Source of the DNA: Bacteroidota bacterium
GTDB taxonomy: Bacteria; Bacteroidota; Bacteroidia; Chitinophagales; Chitinophagaceae
DNA length: 37,349 nucleotides
Reading direction: 5' to 3'
Assembly: GCA_023416995.1 (NCBI GenBank)
Contig: JAEZGI010000048.1
Location: forward strand, 1 to 37,349
The position numbers and the translations under genes were made by a program. Below the pieces are notes generated by a model. The model did not search any database. It was not told where the DNA came from and saw only the letters and a program-made list of their open reading frames with translations. Below, piece after piece: positions 7,542 through 16,119 of the stretch (positions are counted from its first letter, which is position 1; the number at the start of each line of letters is the position of its first letter).

Positions 7542-8384
7542 ATGGCTATATTAATCGCGGACAGCGGTGCAACCAAGTGTGAGTGGTGTTATATAGACGA
7601 CAAGAAAAGAAAAAAGCGAATTTCTACACAGGGTATCAGCCCTTATTTCCTGAATACAGACCAGATTGAAACACTGCTTCGGCTCGAACTTATTCCCGGG
7701 CTCGGCAAAGCGCAGCCACAGGAGATATATTATTATGGTACCGGCTGCAAAAACCCTGAAAATGCCAAAAGTATCCGCAAGGCAATCGCCCGCGTATTCG
7801 AGGGTGCCAAAATAGAAGTAAACACCGATCTGATGGCCGCTGCGCGCGCATTATGCGGCGATCAGAAAGGCATCGTAAGCATTCTCGGCACAGGTAGTAA
7901 CAGTTGTTATTTTGATGGAAAAAAGATAAAGAAGAACAGCCCCGGTCTCGGTTATGTACTTGGCGATGAGGGCAGCGGCGCTTATCTCGGCAAAAAAGTA
8001 CTGCAATATTATTTGTACGGTACCTTCGATGAAGAATTGAAATATAAATTTGACCTCAAGTACAACACAAATTCACTGGCGATCCTCGACCAGGTATACA
8101 AACATCCGCTGCCTAATAAATACCTGGCGGGTTTTACCCTGTTTCTCGTAGAGAACCGCGGCCATTACATGATCGAAAATATTATTGAAGACGGCATCAA
8201 TGATTTTTTCTTTACCCATCTTTGCAAATACGGCGAAAGCTGGAAGTTGTCGCAATATTTTGTGGGAAGTGTAGCCTTTGGTTTTAAAGATGTGATCCGT
8301 GATCTATGCAGCAGCTACGAATTTGAATTCGGAAAAATATTACGCGCACCCATGGAAGGGTTGATTGATTATCACAATAAATAA
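7542..8384 (+). CDS. BadF/BadG-type sugar kinase (N-acetylglucosamine/N-acetylmuramic acid kinase-like)
   Basis: This 280-residue member of the ASKHA (actin-like) ATPase fold has phosphate-1 motif IADSGATKCEW near residues 5-15, phosphate-2 motif GTGSNSCYF and the hinge LGDEGSGAYLGK. Its closest character is the eukaryotic-type GlcNAc kinase group. It is followed after 30 bases by murQ. In known murTKQ and MurK systems such a kinase phosphorylates N-acetylmuramic acid or GlcNAc, giving the substrate of MurQ. By context this enzyme probably makes MurNAc 6-phosphate during peptidoglycan recycling. No transporter gene is adjacent. Confidence 0.85.
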   Translation: MAILIADSGATKCEWCYIDDKKRKKRISTQGISPYFLNTDQIETLLRLELIPGLGKAQPQEIYYYGTGCKNPENAKSIRKAIARVFEGAKIEVNTDLMAAARALCGDQKGIVSILGTGSNSCYFDGKKIKKNSPGLGYVLGDEGSGAYLGKKVLQYYLYGTFDEELKYKFDLKYNTNSLAILDQVYKHPLPNKYLAGFTLFLVENRGHYMIENIIEDGINDFFFTHLCKYGESWKLSQYFVGSVAFGFKDVIRDLCSSYEFEFGKILRAPMEGLIDYHNK

Positions 8385-8414
8385 AGTGTCCGGAGAAAAA
8401 ACCCATACTGATTC

Positions 8415-9236
8415 ATGGATGAATTTAACAAGGTAACAGAGCAAACGAGTCATTACAGGCACCTGGATAAAATGAGCATCCAGGAAATACTGACACATAT
8501 CAATGAAGAGGATCAGACAGTGCCGATGGCCGTGGCCAAAGCGATTCCACAGATAGAAAAACTGGTGGCGGTGATCGTCGACAAGATGCTTGCCGGCGGA
8601 AGATTGTTTTATATGGGCGCCGGTACCAGCGGTCGTCTCGGCATCCTTGACGCCAGCGAAGTACCGCCCACTTACGGTATGCCCTTTGGCCTGGTGATTG
8701 GTTTGATCGCTGGTGGTGAAAGAGCAATCCAACGTCCGGTTGAAATGGCGGAAGACAGTTGGGAGCAGGGCTGGCTCGATCTTCAGAATCATAATATCAC
8801 CAATAAAGATGTAGTAATTGGTATCGCTGCAAGTGGTACCACGCCTTATGTAATTGGCGCCCTGAACGAATGTCGGCCACACGGTATCGTTACCGGTTGT
8901 ATTGCCTGTAACGAAGGGTCACCTTTAGCAGCGGCTGCCGATTTTCCTATCGAAGTGGTGGTGGGCCCCGAGTTTGTAACGGGCAGCACCCGTATGAAAA
9001 GCGGTACCGCACAAAAGCTTGTACTGAACATGATCTCAACCGCTGTAATGATCCAGATCGGAAGGGTGGAAGACAATAAAATGGTAAACATGCAGTTGTC
9101 GAATAAAAAGCTGGTAGATCGTGGTACCCGCATGGTGATGGATCAGACAGGGATCAGCGATTATAAAGAAGCCGAACAACTGCTGCTTCAAAACGGAAGT
9201 GTTAAAAAAGCAGTGGATTCCTGGAAGCAACGCTAG
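8415..9236 (+). CDS. murQ: N-acetylmuramic acid 6-phosphate etherase
   Basis: This 273-residue SIS-domain protein cleaves the lactyl ether of MurNAc 6-phosphate to give GlcNAc 6-phosphate and D-lactate in the cytoplasm. Diagnostic segments are MGAGTSGRLGILDASEVPPT, VIGIAASGTTPYVIGAL, GPEFVTGSTRMKSGTAQKL and NNKM/NMQLSNKKLVDRGTRM-type C-terminal motifs (seen as VNMQLSNKKLVDRGTRM). It is slightly shorter than E. coli MurQ (about 298) because the C-terminal helices are trimmed. It is cotranscribed with the kinase before it. Confidence 0.95.
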   Translation: MDEFNKVTEQTSHYRHLDKMSIQEILTHINEEDQTVPMAVAKAIPQIEKLVAVIVDKMLAGGRLFYMGAGTSGRLGILDASEVPPTYGMPFGLVIGLIAGGERAIQRPVEMAEDSWEQGWLDLQNHNITNKDVVIGIAASGTTPYVIGALNECRPHGIVTGCIACNEGSPLAAAADFPIEVVVGPEFVTGSTRMKSGTAQKLVLNMISTAVMIQIGRVEDNKMVNMQLSNKKLVDRGTRMVMDQTGISDYKEAEQLLLQNGSVKKAVDSWKQR

Positions 9237-9306
9237 GCCCCGCAGATTTATTTGGAATTCGCCTGTCAAAAAAAGTATATTGCCGCCAGAGGATAATTGA
9301 TTTTGT

Positions 9307-9870
9307 ATGCAGGATATTGAACCATTTTATAACTGGCGGCACATCTACACCAGCGAAACAGATGAACGATCACCCTTTTATGGCAGGGTGTATTCCGAGT
9401 TTGTGTTCAGCCAGACAATCTATAACTATTATATTCACCCGCAATGGGATGAGTTCGGCTCACGTACGCTTTATTGCAAAGTGCTGATGGCCGATTACGA
9501 AGAACATTACATGGTGATCGAGCTGATAGGAGAGTGGAACGATGCGATTGAAAATGATATCATGGAACTGAAAAGGGAAGTGATAGATCCTTTCTTCAGC
9601 ATGGGCATCACCAAATTTATACTTGTTGCAGAAAACGTTTTAAACTTCCACAGCGGTGACCGCGACTATTACGATGAATGGTTTGAAGAGGTTACTGATG
9701 AAAGCGGCTGGATAGCCTGTGTGAACATGCCGGAAACTACACAACACGATTTCAGGAGAGCAAAGATCAACCGCTATATTGATATGATGGATATTGACAA
9801 CTGGAGGATCTATCGACCGTTCCATCTTTTTAAGAAGATTGACGGAGAGATTATGAAACGCCTGGATTGA
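9307..9870 (+). CDS. Conserved hypothetical protein
   Basis: This 187-residue soluble protein is rich in aromatic and acidic residues, starting MQDIEPFYNWRHIYTSETDE. It has no signal peptide, no membrane helix and no catalytic motif that I recognise. Its normal codon pattern and full-length frame argue that it is real. It lies 70 bases after murQ on the same strand, but no functional link is evident. Confidence 0.75.
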   Translation: MQDIEPFYNWRHIYTSETDERSPFYGRVYSEFVFSQTIYNYYIHPQWDEFGSRTLYCKVLMADYEEHYMVIELIGEWNDAIENDIMELKREVIDPFFSMGITKFILVAENVLNFHSGDRDYYDEWFEEVTDESGWIACVNMPETTQHDFRRAKINRYIDMMDIDNWRIYRPFHLFKKIDGEIMKRLD

Positions 9871-9936
9871 GCCACCATGGCCGGTTATAGCCTGACCGGC
9901 ACCAGTTGAACTGCGTAATTATTTTTAAAAATAAAT

Positions 9937-9966
9937 TTTGTTTTTTCCTATTACTTATTATTTTTG
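9937..9966 (+). promoter_or_regulatory. Probable Bacteroidota-type promoter of the aromatic operon
   Basis: TTTG (9937-9940), 18 bases, then TATTTTTG (9959-9966), fitting the -33 TTTG and -7 TAnnTTTG consensus. The leader peptide ATG begins 6 bases after the last G, so the transcript would be leaderless or nearly so. The AT-rich flank makes chance matches possible. Confidence 0.45.
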
Positions 9967-9971
9967 ATGCC

Positions 9972-10052
9972 ATGTCAACAGCAAAAGCATACAGTTACTT
10001 CTTTTTTTACTTTTTTATCTACTTTAAAAGTAGGCCGGGAGTGCTGTGTTGA
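9972..10052 (+). CDS. pheL: Phe/Tyr leader peptide of the pheA operon attenuator
   Basis: ATG at 9972 opens a 26-residue frame ending in TGA at 10050-10052. Residues 7-18 read YSYFFFYFFIYF: six Phe and four Tyr codons among twelve. The frame ends on the antitermination arm, since its codons AGG CCG GGA contain GGCCGGGA (10033-10040). Its position directly upstream of pheA makes it a classic attenuation leader: ribosomes short of Phe-tRNA or Tyr-tRNA would stall on the aromatic run. The name pheL is by analogy with enteric bacteria; the sequence is unrelated. Confidence 0.82.
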   Translation: MSTAKAYSYFFFYFFIYFKSRPGVLC

Positions 10053-10110
10053 TAACGATAAATAAACTAACAATCAACATAAGGATCCCGGCCCTCAGGT
10101 CGGGATTTTT
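10033..10110 (+). promoter_or_regulatory. Transcription attenuator: antiterminator and terminator of pheA
   Basis: The terminator is ATCCCGGCC (10085-10093), loop CTCA, GGTCGGGAT (10098-10106), then T to 10110: nine pairs with one G-T. Its 5' arm TCCCGGCC (10086-10093) is exactly complementary to GGCCGGGA (10033-10040) in the last codons of the leader peptide. A ribosome stalled at 9990-10025 leaves 10033-10040 free to pair, which would prevent termination. A ribosome that reaches the stop codon at 10050 covers it, so the terminator forms. pheA begins 17 bases after the hairpin's T run. Confidence 0.85.
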
Positions 10111-10126
10111 CATTTAAAACACTACA

Positions 10127-10957
10127 ATGTCTGTACGCGTTTCGATCCAGGGTTACGAAGGGAGCTTTCACCAGGTTGCTGCCCGGCAATATTTTGGCAA
10201 AGATGTGACGGTGATTCCCTGCGGTAATTTTCGGGATGTGGTAAAGATTGCAGCAAACAAAAAAGACAGTGAAGGCGGTGTGATGGCTATTGAAAACTCA
10301 ATTGCCGGCAGTATTCTACCGAATTATAATCTTTTGCAAAACAGCAAACTCAAAGTAACAGGAGAGATCTATCTCCAGATACGACAGCATCTGCTGGTGA
10401 ATCCCGGGGTTACGCTGGAAGATATCAGGGAGGTGCACTCACATGCAATGGCACTACAACAATGTCTTGTTTACCTCGACAAATACAACTGGAAACTTGT
10501 TGAAACAGAAGATACGGCCCTAAGCGCCAAACATGTGCATCAGCACAGAAGCAAACATATTGCTGCTATCGCCAGCAAACTCGCTGCGGATCTGTTTTCG
10601 CTGGACGTGATTGCTCCGAACATCCATACCATGAAAAGCAATTACACCCGCTTCCTTATCATTCAACGCGAGGACCAGGCTGCGCCGGTTGAGGATGCAA
10701 ACAAAGCTTCTGTTAATTTTCATACAGATCACTCAAAGGGAAGTCTTGCGAAAGTATTGACCGCAATTGCAGATGGTGGCGTTAACCTAAGCAAACTGCA
10801 AAGTTTTCCGATACCGGGCAGCGACTGGCGTTATTCGTTCCATGCCGATATGGAATTCGATTCCATCGAACAGTTCAATACGGTTATCGAAAACATCCGC
10901 CCCCTTACCGAAGAAACAAGAGTGTATGGGGTTTATAAAAAAGGGGAAGTGTACTAA
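10127..10957 (+). CDS. pheA: Prephenate dehydratase with ACT domain
   Basis: This 276-residue enzyme converts prephenate to phenylpyruvate, the committed step to phenylalanine. The catalytic domain (about 1-180) contains GYEGSFHQVAARQYFG, GGVMAIENSIAGSI and the catalytic TRFLII motif (Thr-Arg-Phe). A C-terminal ACT domain (about 190-275) is the usual Phe-binding feedback site; its LSKLQSFPIPG replaces the classical ESRP segment, as in other Bacteroidota. There is no fused chorismate mutase; that activity lies on the DAHP synthase at 15021. It is the first structural gene behind the attenuator. Confidence 0.95.
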   Translation: MSVRVSIQGYEGSFHQVAARQYFGKDVTVIPCGNFRDVVKIAANKKDSEGGVMAIENSIAGSILPNYNLLQNSKLKVTGEIYLQIRQHLLVNPGVTLEDIREVHSHAMALQQCLVYLDKYNWKLVETEDTALSAKHVHQHRSKHIAAIASKLAADLFSLDVIAPNIHTMKSNYTRFLIIQREDQAAPVEDANKASVNFHTDHSKGSLAKVLTAIADGGVNLSKLQSFPIPGSDWRYSFHADMEFDSIEQFNTVIENIRPLTEETRVYGVYKKGEVY

Positions 10958-10978
10958 CTGAACGATTAAACTATTTAT

Positions 10979-12136
10979 ATGCTACAGGTTGCATCCAGGC
11001 TGGAAGGAATTGGTGAATACTATTTTTCAAAAAAATTGCGGGAAATAGATACACTGAATAAGGAAGGCAAAAACATTATAAGTCTTGGTATCGGCAGTCC
11101 CGATCTGCCACCGCACCCTGCTGTGATCAAAACTCTGCAGGATGAAAGCGAGAAGACAACGGTTCATGCTTACCAGTCTTACAAAGGTTCTCCATTATTG
11201 CGAAAAGCAATCAGTGAGTGGTATGCTACCTGGTATGGCGTAATGCCGGATCCGGAAAGCGAAGTATTGCCATTGATCGGTTCCAAAGAAGGCATCATGC
11301 ATATCTGTATGACCTATCTGAACAATGGCGATGAGGTGTTGGTTCCTAATCCCGGTTACCCGACTTACCGCAGCGCGGTATCATTAGCAGGTGGTGTTTG
11401 TGTTGATTATAACCTGTCTGAAGAAAATGGCTGGGAGCCTGATTTTAAATCAATAGAAGCTGGTGGTCTCGACAAGGTAAAACTGATGTGGGTGAACTAT
11501 CCTCAAATGCCAACCGGTAAACTTCCCACAAAAAAACTGTTTGAAAAGATCATTGCCTTTGGCAGAAAACATAACATCCTTATTTGTCACGATAACCCGT
11601 ATAGTTTCATTCTTAACAACATGCCTGCAAGCATTCTTTCAGTGCCGGGTGCAATGGATACTGCAATTGAACTGAACTCACTGAGCAAATCACAGAATAT
11701 GGCCGGTTGGCGCATAGGTATGCTTGTTGGTTCGGCAGAAAGGATCAATGAGGTGATGCGGTTCAAAAGTAATATGGATAGTGGTATGTTTTTACCCGTG
11801 CAATTGGCTGCTGTTACTGCACTTGGCCTTGGCAAAGACTGGTACGATGAACTCAATCATATTTACACGCGCCGTCGCGAAAAGGTATTTAAGTTATTGA
11901 AACTGTTAAACTGCAGTTTTGATGCATCGCAGGCAGGCATGTTTGTATGGGCAAAAATACCGCAGGGTGAAACATCGGGCTACACCTTAAGCGACAAGGT
12001 GCTGTACAACGCTAATGTATTTATAACACCGGGTGGCATATTCGGCAGTGCAGGCGAATCGTATGTCAGGGTGAGTTTGTGTTGTAAAGAAGAACAGATA
12101 GATGCTGCCATGGAACGAATTCAAAATTCATTGTAA
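10979..12136 (+). CDS. Class I/II PLP aminotransferase (aromatic/aspartate type)
   Basis: This 385-residue fold-type I aminotransferase has the PLP-binding lysine at 237 in SLSKSQNMAGWRIG, plus VNYPQMPTG and the substrate-carboxylate Arg region YVRVSLCC near the C-terminus. It lies 21 bases after pheA and directly before tyrA. By context it probably transaminates phenylpyruvate and 4-hydroxyphenylpyruvate to Phe and Tyr. Sequence alone would also allow an aspartate or LL-diaminopimelate-type aminotransferase. Confidence 0.88.
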   Translation: MLQVASRLEGIGEYYFSKKLREIDTLNKEGKNIISLGIGSPDLPPHPAVIKTLQDESEKTTVHAYQSYKGSPLLRKAISEWYATWYGVMPDPESEVLPLIGSKEGIMHICMTYLNNGDEVLVPNPGYPTYRSAVSLAGGVCVDYNLSEENGWEPDFKSIEAGGLDKVKLMWVNYPQMPTGKLPTKKLFEKIIAFGRKHNILICHDNPYSFILNNMPASILSVPGAMDTAIELNSLSKSQNMAGWRIGMLVGSAERINEVMRFKSNMDSGMFLPVQLAAVTALGLGKDWYDELNHIYTRRREKVFKLLKLLNCSFDASQAGMFVWAKIPQGETSGYTLSDKVLYNANVFITPGGIFGSAGESYVRVSLCCKEEQIDAAMERIQNSL

Positions 12137-12137
12137 G

Positions 12138-12977
12138 ATGCAGGTAACAATCATAGGGGTGGGATTAATAGGTGGTTCACTTGCCATTGCACTGAAGGAA
12201 AAAGGCATTGCCACACATGTTATAGGGGTTGATGCTAACCCGGCGCATGCGCAGAAAGCGCTTGACCTGGGTTTGGTAGATGAGATTCTTCCGTTGCAGG
12301 AGGCCGTACAAAAAGCAGCTTTGGTTATCATAGCCATCCCGGTGAATGCAACCGAAAAAATCATTGGAGGTTTGCTTAACCTGGTCGATAAACAGGTGGT
12401 TATGGATACGGGTTCAACCAAAGAAGCGCTTATTCAACAGCTTACTGATCATCCTAAAAGAAATCGTTTTGTAACCACCCACCCGATGTGGGGAACAGAA
12501 TACAGCGGACCTGAAGCGGCGGTGCATGGTGCGTTCCAGGACAAGGCAACGGTGATCTGCAATAAATCAGAAAGTGATAGTGACGCCGTGGAACTCGTTG
12601 AGAATATCTATCGTGCCCTGGGTATGCACATTATATATATGGATGCTGCGGCGCATGACCTGCACGCAGCTTATGTGAGTCATATCTCGCATATAACTTC
12701 ATTCGCGCTGGCTAATACCGTGCTTGAAAAGGAAAGAGAGGAAGACGCCATTTTTGAACTGGCGAGTGGTGGTTTTGAAAGTACCGTGCGGCTTGCAAAA
12801 AGTAACCCGCAAATGTGGGTGCCCATATTTATGCAAAACCGTGAGAACATTCTTGATGTTTTAAACGAACATATCAGTCAGCTCAGGAAATTCAAAAGCT
12901 GCCTCGAGAAGGAAAATTATGAATACCTGCTGGAGCTGATAGAAAACGCAAATAAGATTAAAAGGATCATCAAATGA
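12138..12977 (+). CDS. tyrA: Prephenate dehydrogenase
   Basis: I choose ATG at 12138 (MQVTIIGVGLIGGS), one base after the aminotransferase stop, over the longer frame from 12102 that would run inside that gene. The product has about 279 residues. An N-terminal Rossmann domain (GVGLIGGS) binds NAD(P), HPMWGTEYSGPEAA is the family substrate segment, and the C-terminal half is helical. It oxidatively decarboxylates prephenate to 4-hydroxyphenylpyruvate on the way to tyrosine. There is no ACT domain, so transcriptional control at the attenuator may matter more for this branch. Confidence 0.94.
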   Translation: MQVTIIGVGLIGGSLAIALKEKGIATHVIGVDANPAHAQKALDLGLVDEILPLQEAVQKAALVIIAIPVNATEKIIGGLLNLVDKQVVMDTGSTKEALIQQLTDHPKRNRFVTTHPMWGTEYSGPEAAVHGAFQDKATVICNKSESDSDAVELVENIYRALGMHIIYMDAAAHDLHAAYVSHISHITSFALANTVLEKEREEDAIFELASGGFESTVRLAKSNPQMWVPIFMQNRENILDVLNEHISQLRKFKSCLEKENYEYLLELIENANKIKRIIK

Positions 12978-13001
12978 TCTTTCACCTGTAAACACTGATC
13001 A

Positions 13002-13202
13002 TTGGGTTTTGACACTATATTTTTCCTGGGCTTTGGGTGCCTGTGTTTATACCTCGGTTTATCGGGATCTAAATTCCTGTTCTGGGGTGCAACAAAACAT
13101 GAACGGCTTGAACGCCAGATAGGCGCAGGTTACAAGAAAGTGGTGAATGTATGCTGTGGAATTATCAGTCTGGCATTCGGATTCTATTTCCTGTTTGCAT
13201 AG
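13002..13202 (+). CDS. Small two-helix membrane protein with a TTG start
   Basis: This 66-residue frame has no ATG; the only start after the in-frame TGA at 12996 is TTG at 13002. Two hydrophobic helices (about 4-22 and 46-65) flank a charged loop (KHERLERQ). It sits in the aromatic operon between tyrA and a helicase gene. No function is known, and the start could be wrong. Confidence 0.5.
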   Translation: MGFDTIFFLGFGCLCLYLGLSGSKFLFWGATKHERLERQIGAGYKKVVNVCCGIISLAFGFYFLFA

Positions 13203-13303
13203 CCCTAACTCATTGTGTGTTAAGGGGTCGAAATCAATGCGTTGAAACAAAAATCGGCTGGAAGGCGGTATAATCGTAACTTCGCGCCAAATTTTTAAAA
13301 ATT

Positions 13304-14977
13304 ATGATGACATTCGAAGGGTTGGGTTTAAATGCTTCATTGGTTCAGGCAACCGATGCTTTAGGCTTTACAAACCCAACACCCATTCAGGAACAGGCGA
13401 TTCCTGTATTATTAAGCGGCACCAAGGACCTGGTGGGTCTGGCTCAGACCGGAACAGGTAAAACGGCTGCATTTGGCTTACCCCTTTTGCAATTGGTGGA
13501 CGAAACGCAGAAACACCCGCAGGCGCTGGTGATTTGTCCTACGAGAGAATTGTGTATACAGATTGTGAGCGAAGTAGAACTATTCAAAAAATTTATGCCT
13601 GCTATGCACGTCGTTGCGGTATATGGCGGCACATCTATAGGCATGCAGATCCGCGACCTTAAAAGAGGCGTGCAGATTGTTGTGGCCACTCCCGGTCGTT
13701 TGATTGATCTTATTGAAAGAAAAGCAATCAATCTTGAGCAGATAAGTTACGTGGTGCTGGACGAGGCCGATGAAATGCTGAACATGGGTTTCCAGGATGA
13801 TATTGAGTTCATTCTGAAGAACACACCCAAACGCGAAGCTACCTGGTTATTCAGTGCTACCATGCCTCCTGAGATCAGGCGCGTGAGCAAAAAGTACATG
13901 AATGAACCTGTTGAGATCACTGTCGGTAAAAAAAATACCGCCAACAAAAATGTGGATCACCAGTTTTATGTTACAGCGGCTCATCACAGGTATGAAACGC
14001 TGAAAAGGATCATCGATTTCAACCCGGGTATATTTGGTATCATCTTTACCCGCACAAAGGCAGATGCCCAGGCAATTGCAGAAAAGCTTACACGTGAAGG
14101 GTATGATATTGATGCTTTGCACGGTGATCTTACGCAGCAACAGCGCGATAAGGTAATGGGCGAGTTCCGTGATAAGACGCTGCAGTTACTGATCGCAACC
14201 GATGTTGCGGCAAGAGGTATTGATGTGAAGGAAGTAACGCATGTTATTAACTACGAACTTCCCGATGATATAGAAGTGTACACACACAGAAGCGGACGTA
14301 CAGGTCGTGCCGGCCACACTGGTATCTGTATTTCGATTGTGCATAGCCGTGAGGTTGGTAAACTGCGGCAGATCGAAAGAATGATCCAGGTGCCTTTTCA
14401 CAAACTTGAGATACCAACAGGGAAGGATGTTTGCCGTAAACAGTTCTTCCATTTCATGGACAAGCTGCTGAATGCTGATATCAGTCATGGCGATTATGAA
14501 ACCTATGTGCCGATGCTGCAGGAAAAGTTTGCCGACATTTCGAAAGAAGAGGTGTTGAAACGCGTGGCAGCCATGGAATTTGACCGCTTCCTCAAATATT
14601 ATGAAAACGCAGAAGATCTGAATGTACGCGAACGCGTGCGTGAATACCGCGATGCGGGTCAGGGTAGCGACAGGCGCGAGTTTGGTCGCGGTCGTGAAGG
14701 ACGCGAACCCCGCAAACGTGAATACAGCGGTGGTGGCGATTTTGCAAAACTGTTTGTGAATCTTGGAACAAAAGACGGGTTTTATAAAGCAAGTTTTCTG
14801 CAATTCATTCTCGACATGAGCGATCTTTCCAAAGATGTGCTTGGAAGAATAGATATGAAAGAAATGAACAGTTGGATCGAGATTGACAGGAAGGCGGCAC
14901 CACAGATGATCCGTGCAATAGATGGAAAAAATTACAAGGGTCGTCGTATTCGTATGAATGATGCGAACAGCCGTTAA
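13304..14977 (+). CDS. DEAD-box ATP-dependent RNA helicase
   Basis: This 557-residue helicase has all motifs in order: Q motif (GFTNPTPIQEQAI), Walker A AQTGTGKT, PTRELC, GG, TPGR, DEAD in VLDEADEML, SAT, and HRSGRTGRAG. An Arg/Gly-rich linker (about 455-480) precedes a C-terminal DbpA/CsdA-type RNA-binding fold (VNLGTKDGFYK to KGRRIRM). The family unwinds structured RNA in ribosome assembly or cold adaptation. ATG is doubled at 13304 and 13307; either could be used. TAACTTCG upstream (13276-13283) resembles a -7 box, so the gene may have its own promoter inside the cluster. Confidence 0.95.
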   Translation: MMTFEGLGLNASLVQATDALGFTNPTPIQEQAIPVLLSGTKDLVGLAQTGTGKTAAFGLPLLQLVDETQKHPQALVICPTRELCIQIVSEVELFKKFMPAMHVVAVYGGTSIGMQIRDLKRGVQIVVATPGRLIDLIERKAINLEQISYVVLDEADEMLNMGFQDDIEFILKNTPKREATWLFSATMPPEIRRVSKKYMNEPVEITVGKKNTANKNVDHQFYVTAAHHRYETLKRIIDFNPGIFGIIFTRTKADAQAIAEKLTREGYDIDALHGDLTQQQRDKVMGEFRDKTLQLLIATDVAARGIDVKEVTHVINYELPDDIEVYTHRSGRTGRAGHTGICISIVHSREVGKLRQIERMIQVPFHKLEIPTGKDVCRKQFFHFMDKLLNADISHGDYETYVPMLQEKFADISKEEVLKRVAAMEFDRFLKYYENAEDLNVRERVREYRDAGQGSDRREFGRGREGREPRKREYSGGGDFAKLFVNLGTKDGFYKASFLQFILDMSDLSKDVLGRIDMKEMNSWIEIDRKAAPQMIRAIDGKNYKGRRIRMNDANSR

Positions 14978-15020
14978 ATACAGCAACAATATCAAGTATA
15001 AATAAAGGAAACACAAACCC

Positions 15021-16112
15021 ATGAGTACAGTGGCAACTACAAACGCACAGGAAATCTTGCAACAGAAATGGAACAAGCGTCCCTTGATCATTTCTGGTCC
15101 CTGCAGTGCAGAAACTGAAGAGCAGGTTATTGAAACGGCAACCCGTTTGGCAAACACCGGTAAGATAGACATGCTACGCGCCGGTATCTGGAAGCCAAGA
15201 ACCAGACCGGGAAGTTTTGAAGGTATCGGCACAAAAGGTTTACCCTGGCTGCAACAGGCGCGTAAGTTAACTGGTCTGCCTACAGCGGTGGAAGTTGCTA
15301 CTGGTAAGCAAGTGGAAGATGCATTGCATTTTGATGTGGATGTGTTATGGATCGGGGCCCGTACAACTGTGAACCCTTTCAGTGTTCAGGAAGTAGCCGA
15401 CGCTTTGCGTGGTGCGAAGGTTCCCGTTCTTATAAAAAACCCGATCAACCCCGATCTTGAACTCTGGATCGGTGCGGTTGAAAGAGTAGCCAAAGCCGGT
15501 ATTTCGCAGATCGGTCTTATTCACCGTGGATTCAGTTCTTACGGAAACACCGAATACCGCAACGCACCCATGTGGCACCTGGCTATTGAAATGAAACGTC
15601 GCAACCCGGATATGATGCTGATCAATGATCCTTCACATATCTGTGGCCGTCGCGATATCCTGCTGGATGTTGCTCAGAAAGCGATCGATCTGGATTATGA
15701 TGGACTGATGATTGAAAGTCATATCGATCCGGACATGGCCTGGAGCGATGCAAAACAACAGGTGACTCCTGAAAGACTTTCAGAAATGCTTGGTGAGATC
15801 GTGTGGAGAAAGGAAGACGTGAATTCAGAAGAATTTCACGCCGCACTTGAGAAATTACGTCAGCAGATCAACCACCTGGATGATGAGCTGATGCAGGTGC
15901 TGGGTCAGCGCATGAAAATCGCTGAAAAAATCGGTGAATACAAAAAGCAAAACAATATCACGATTCTTCAGACCAACCGCTGGAACGAGATCCTTGAAAG
16001 AGCTTTTGCAAAAGGTGAAAAACTGGGTCTGACAAAAGAGTTCATCACTAAATATTTTGATGCTGTTCACATGGAGTCTATCAACCGTCAGAACCGTATC
16101 ATGAATTCATAA
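15021..16112 (+). CDS. aroF: Bifunctional DAHP synthase / chorismate mutase
   Basis: This 363-residue fusion has a class I-beta-type 3-deoxy-D-arabino-heptulosonate 7-phosphate synthase at about 15-265 (SGPCSAETEEQ, RAGIWKPRTRPGSFEG, VLIKNPINPD, IHRGFSSYG, NDPSHICGRRD) and an AroQ-type chorismate mutase at about 275-355 (LRQQINHLDDELMQVLGQRMK). The first condenses phosphoenolpyruvate with erythrose 4-phosphate to enter the shikimate pathway; the second makes prephenate for the PheA and TyrA encoded upstream. The mutase may serve as a feedback sensor, as in other such fusions. A terminator follows. Confidence 0.94.
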   Translation: MSTVATTNAQEILQQKWNKRPLIISGPCSAETEEQVIETATRLANTGKIDMLRAGIWKPRTRPGSFEGIGTKGLPWLQQARKLTGLPTAVEVATGKQVEDALHFDVDVLWIGARTTVNPFSVQEVADALRGAKVPVLIKNPINPDLELWIGAVERVAKAGISQIGLIHRGFSSYGNTEYRNAPMWHLAIEMKRRNPDMMLINDPSHICGRRDILLDVAQKAIDLDYDGLMIESHIDPDMAWSDAKQQVTPERLSEMLGEIVWRKEDVNSEEFHAALEKLRQQINHLDDELMQVLGQRMKIAEKIGEYKKQNNITILQTNRWNEILERAFAKGEKLGLTKEFITKYFDAVHMESINRQNRIMNS

Positions 16113-16119
16113 ATCACCT

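Noticed and set aside
9966..10064. An alternative leader frame starting at ATG 9966
   Set aside because: It overlaps the proposed leader in another frame and encodes Gln/His/Thr/Ser-rich residues with no link to the operon. The frame from 9972 has the aromatic run and ends at the antiterminator arm.
14186..15232. A 348-residue minus-strand open frame across the helicase and DAHP synthase genes
   Set aside because: It is antisense to two well-supported genes, spans their intergenic gap, and its product is Cys/His/Phe-rich without any family motif. It is a shadow frame.
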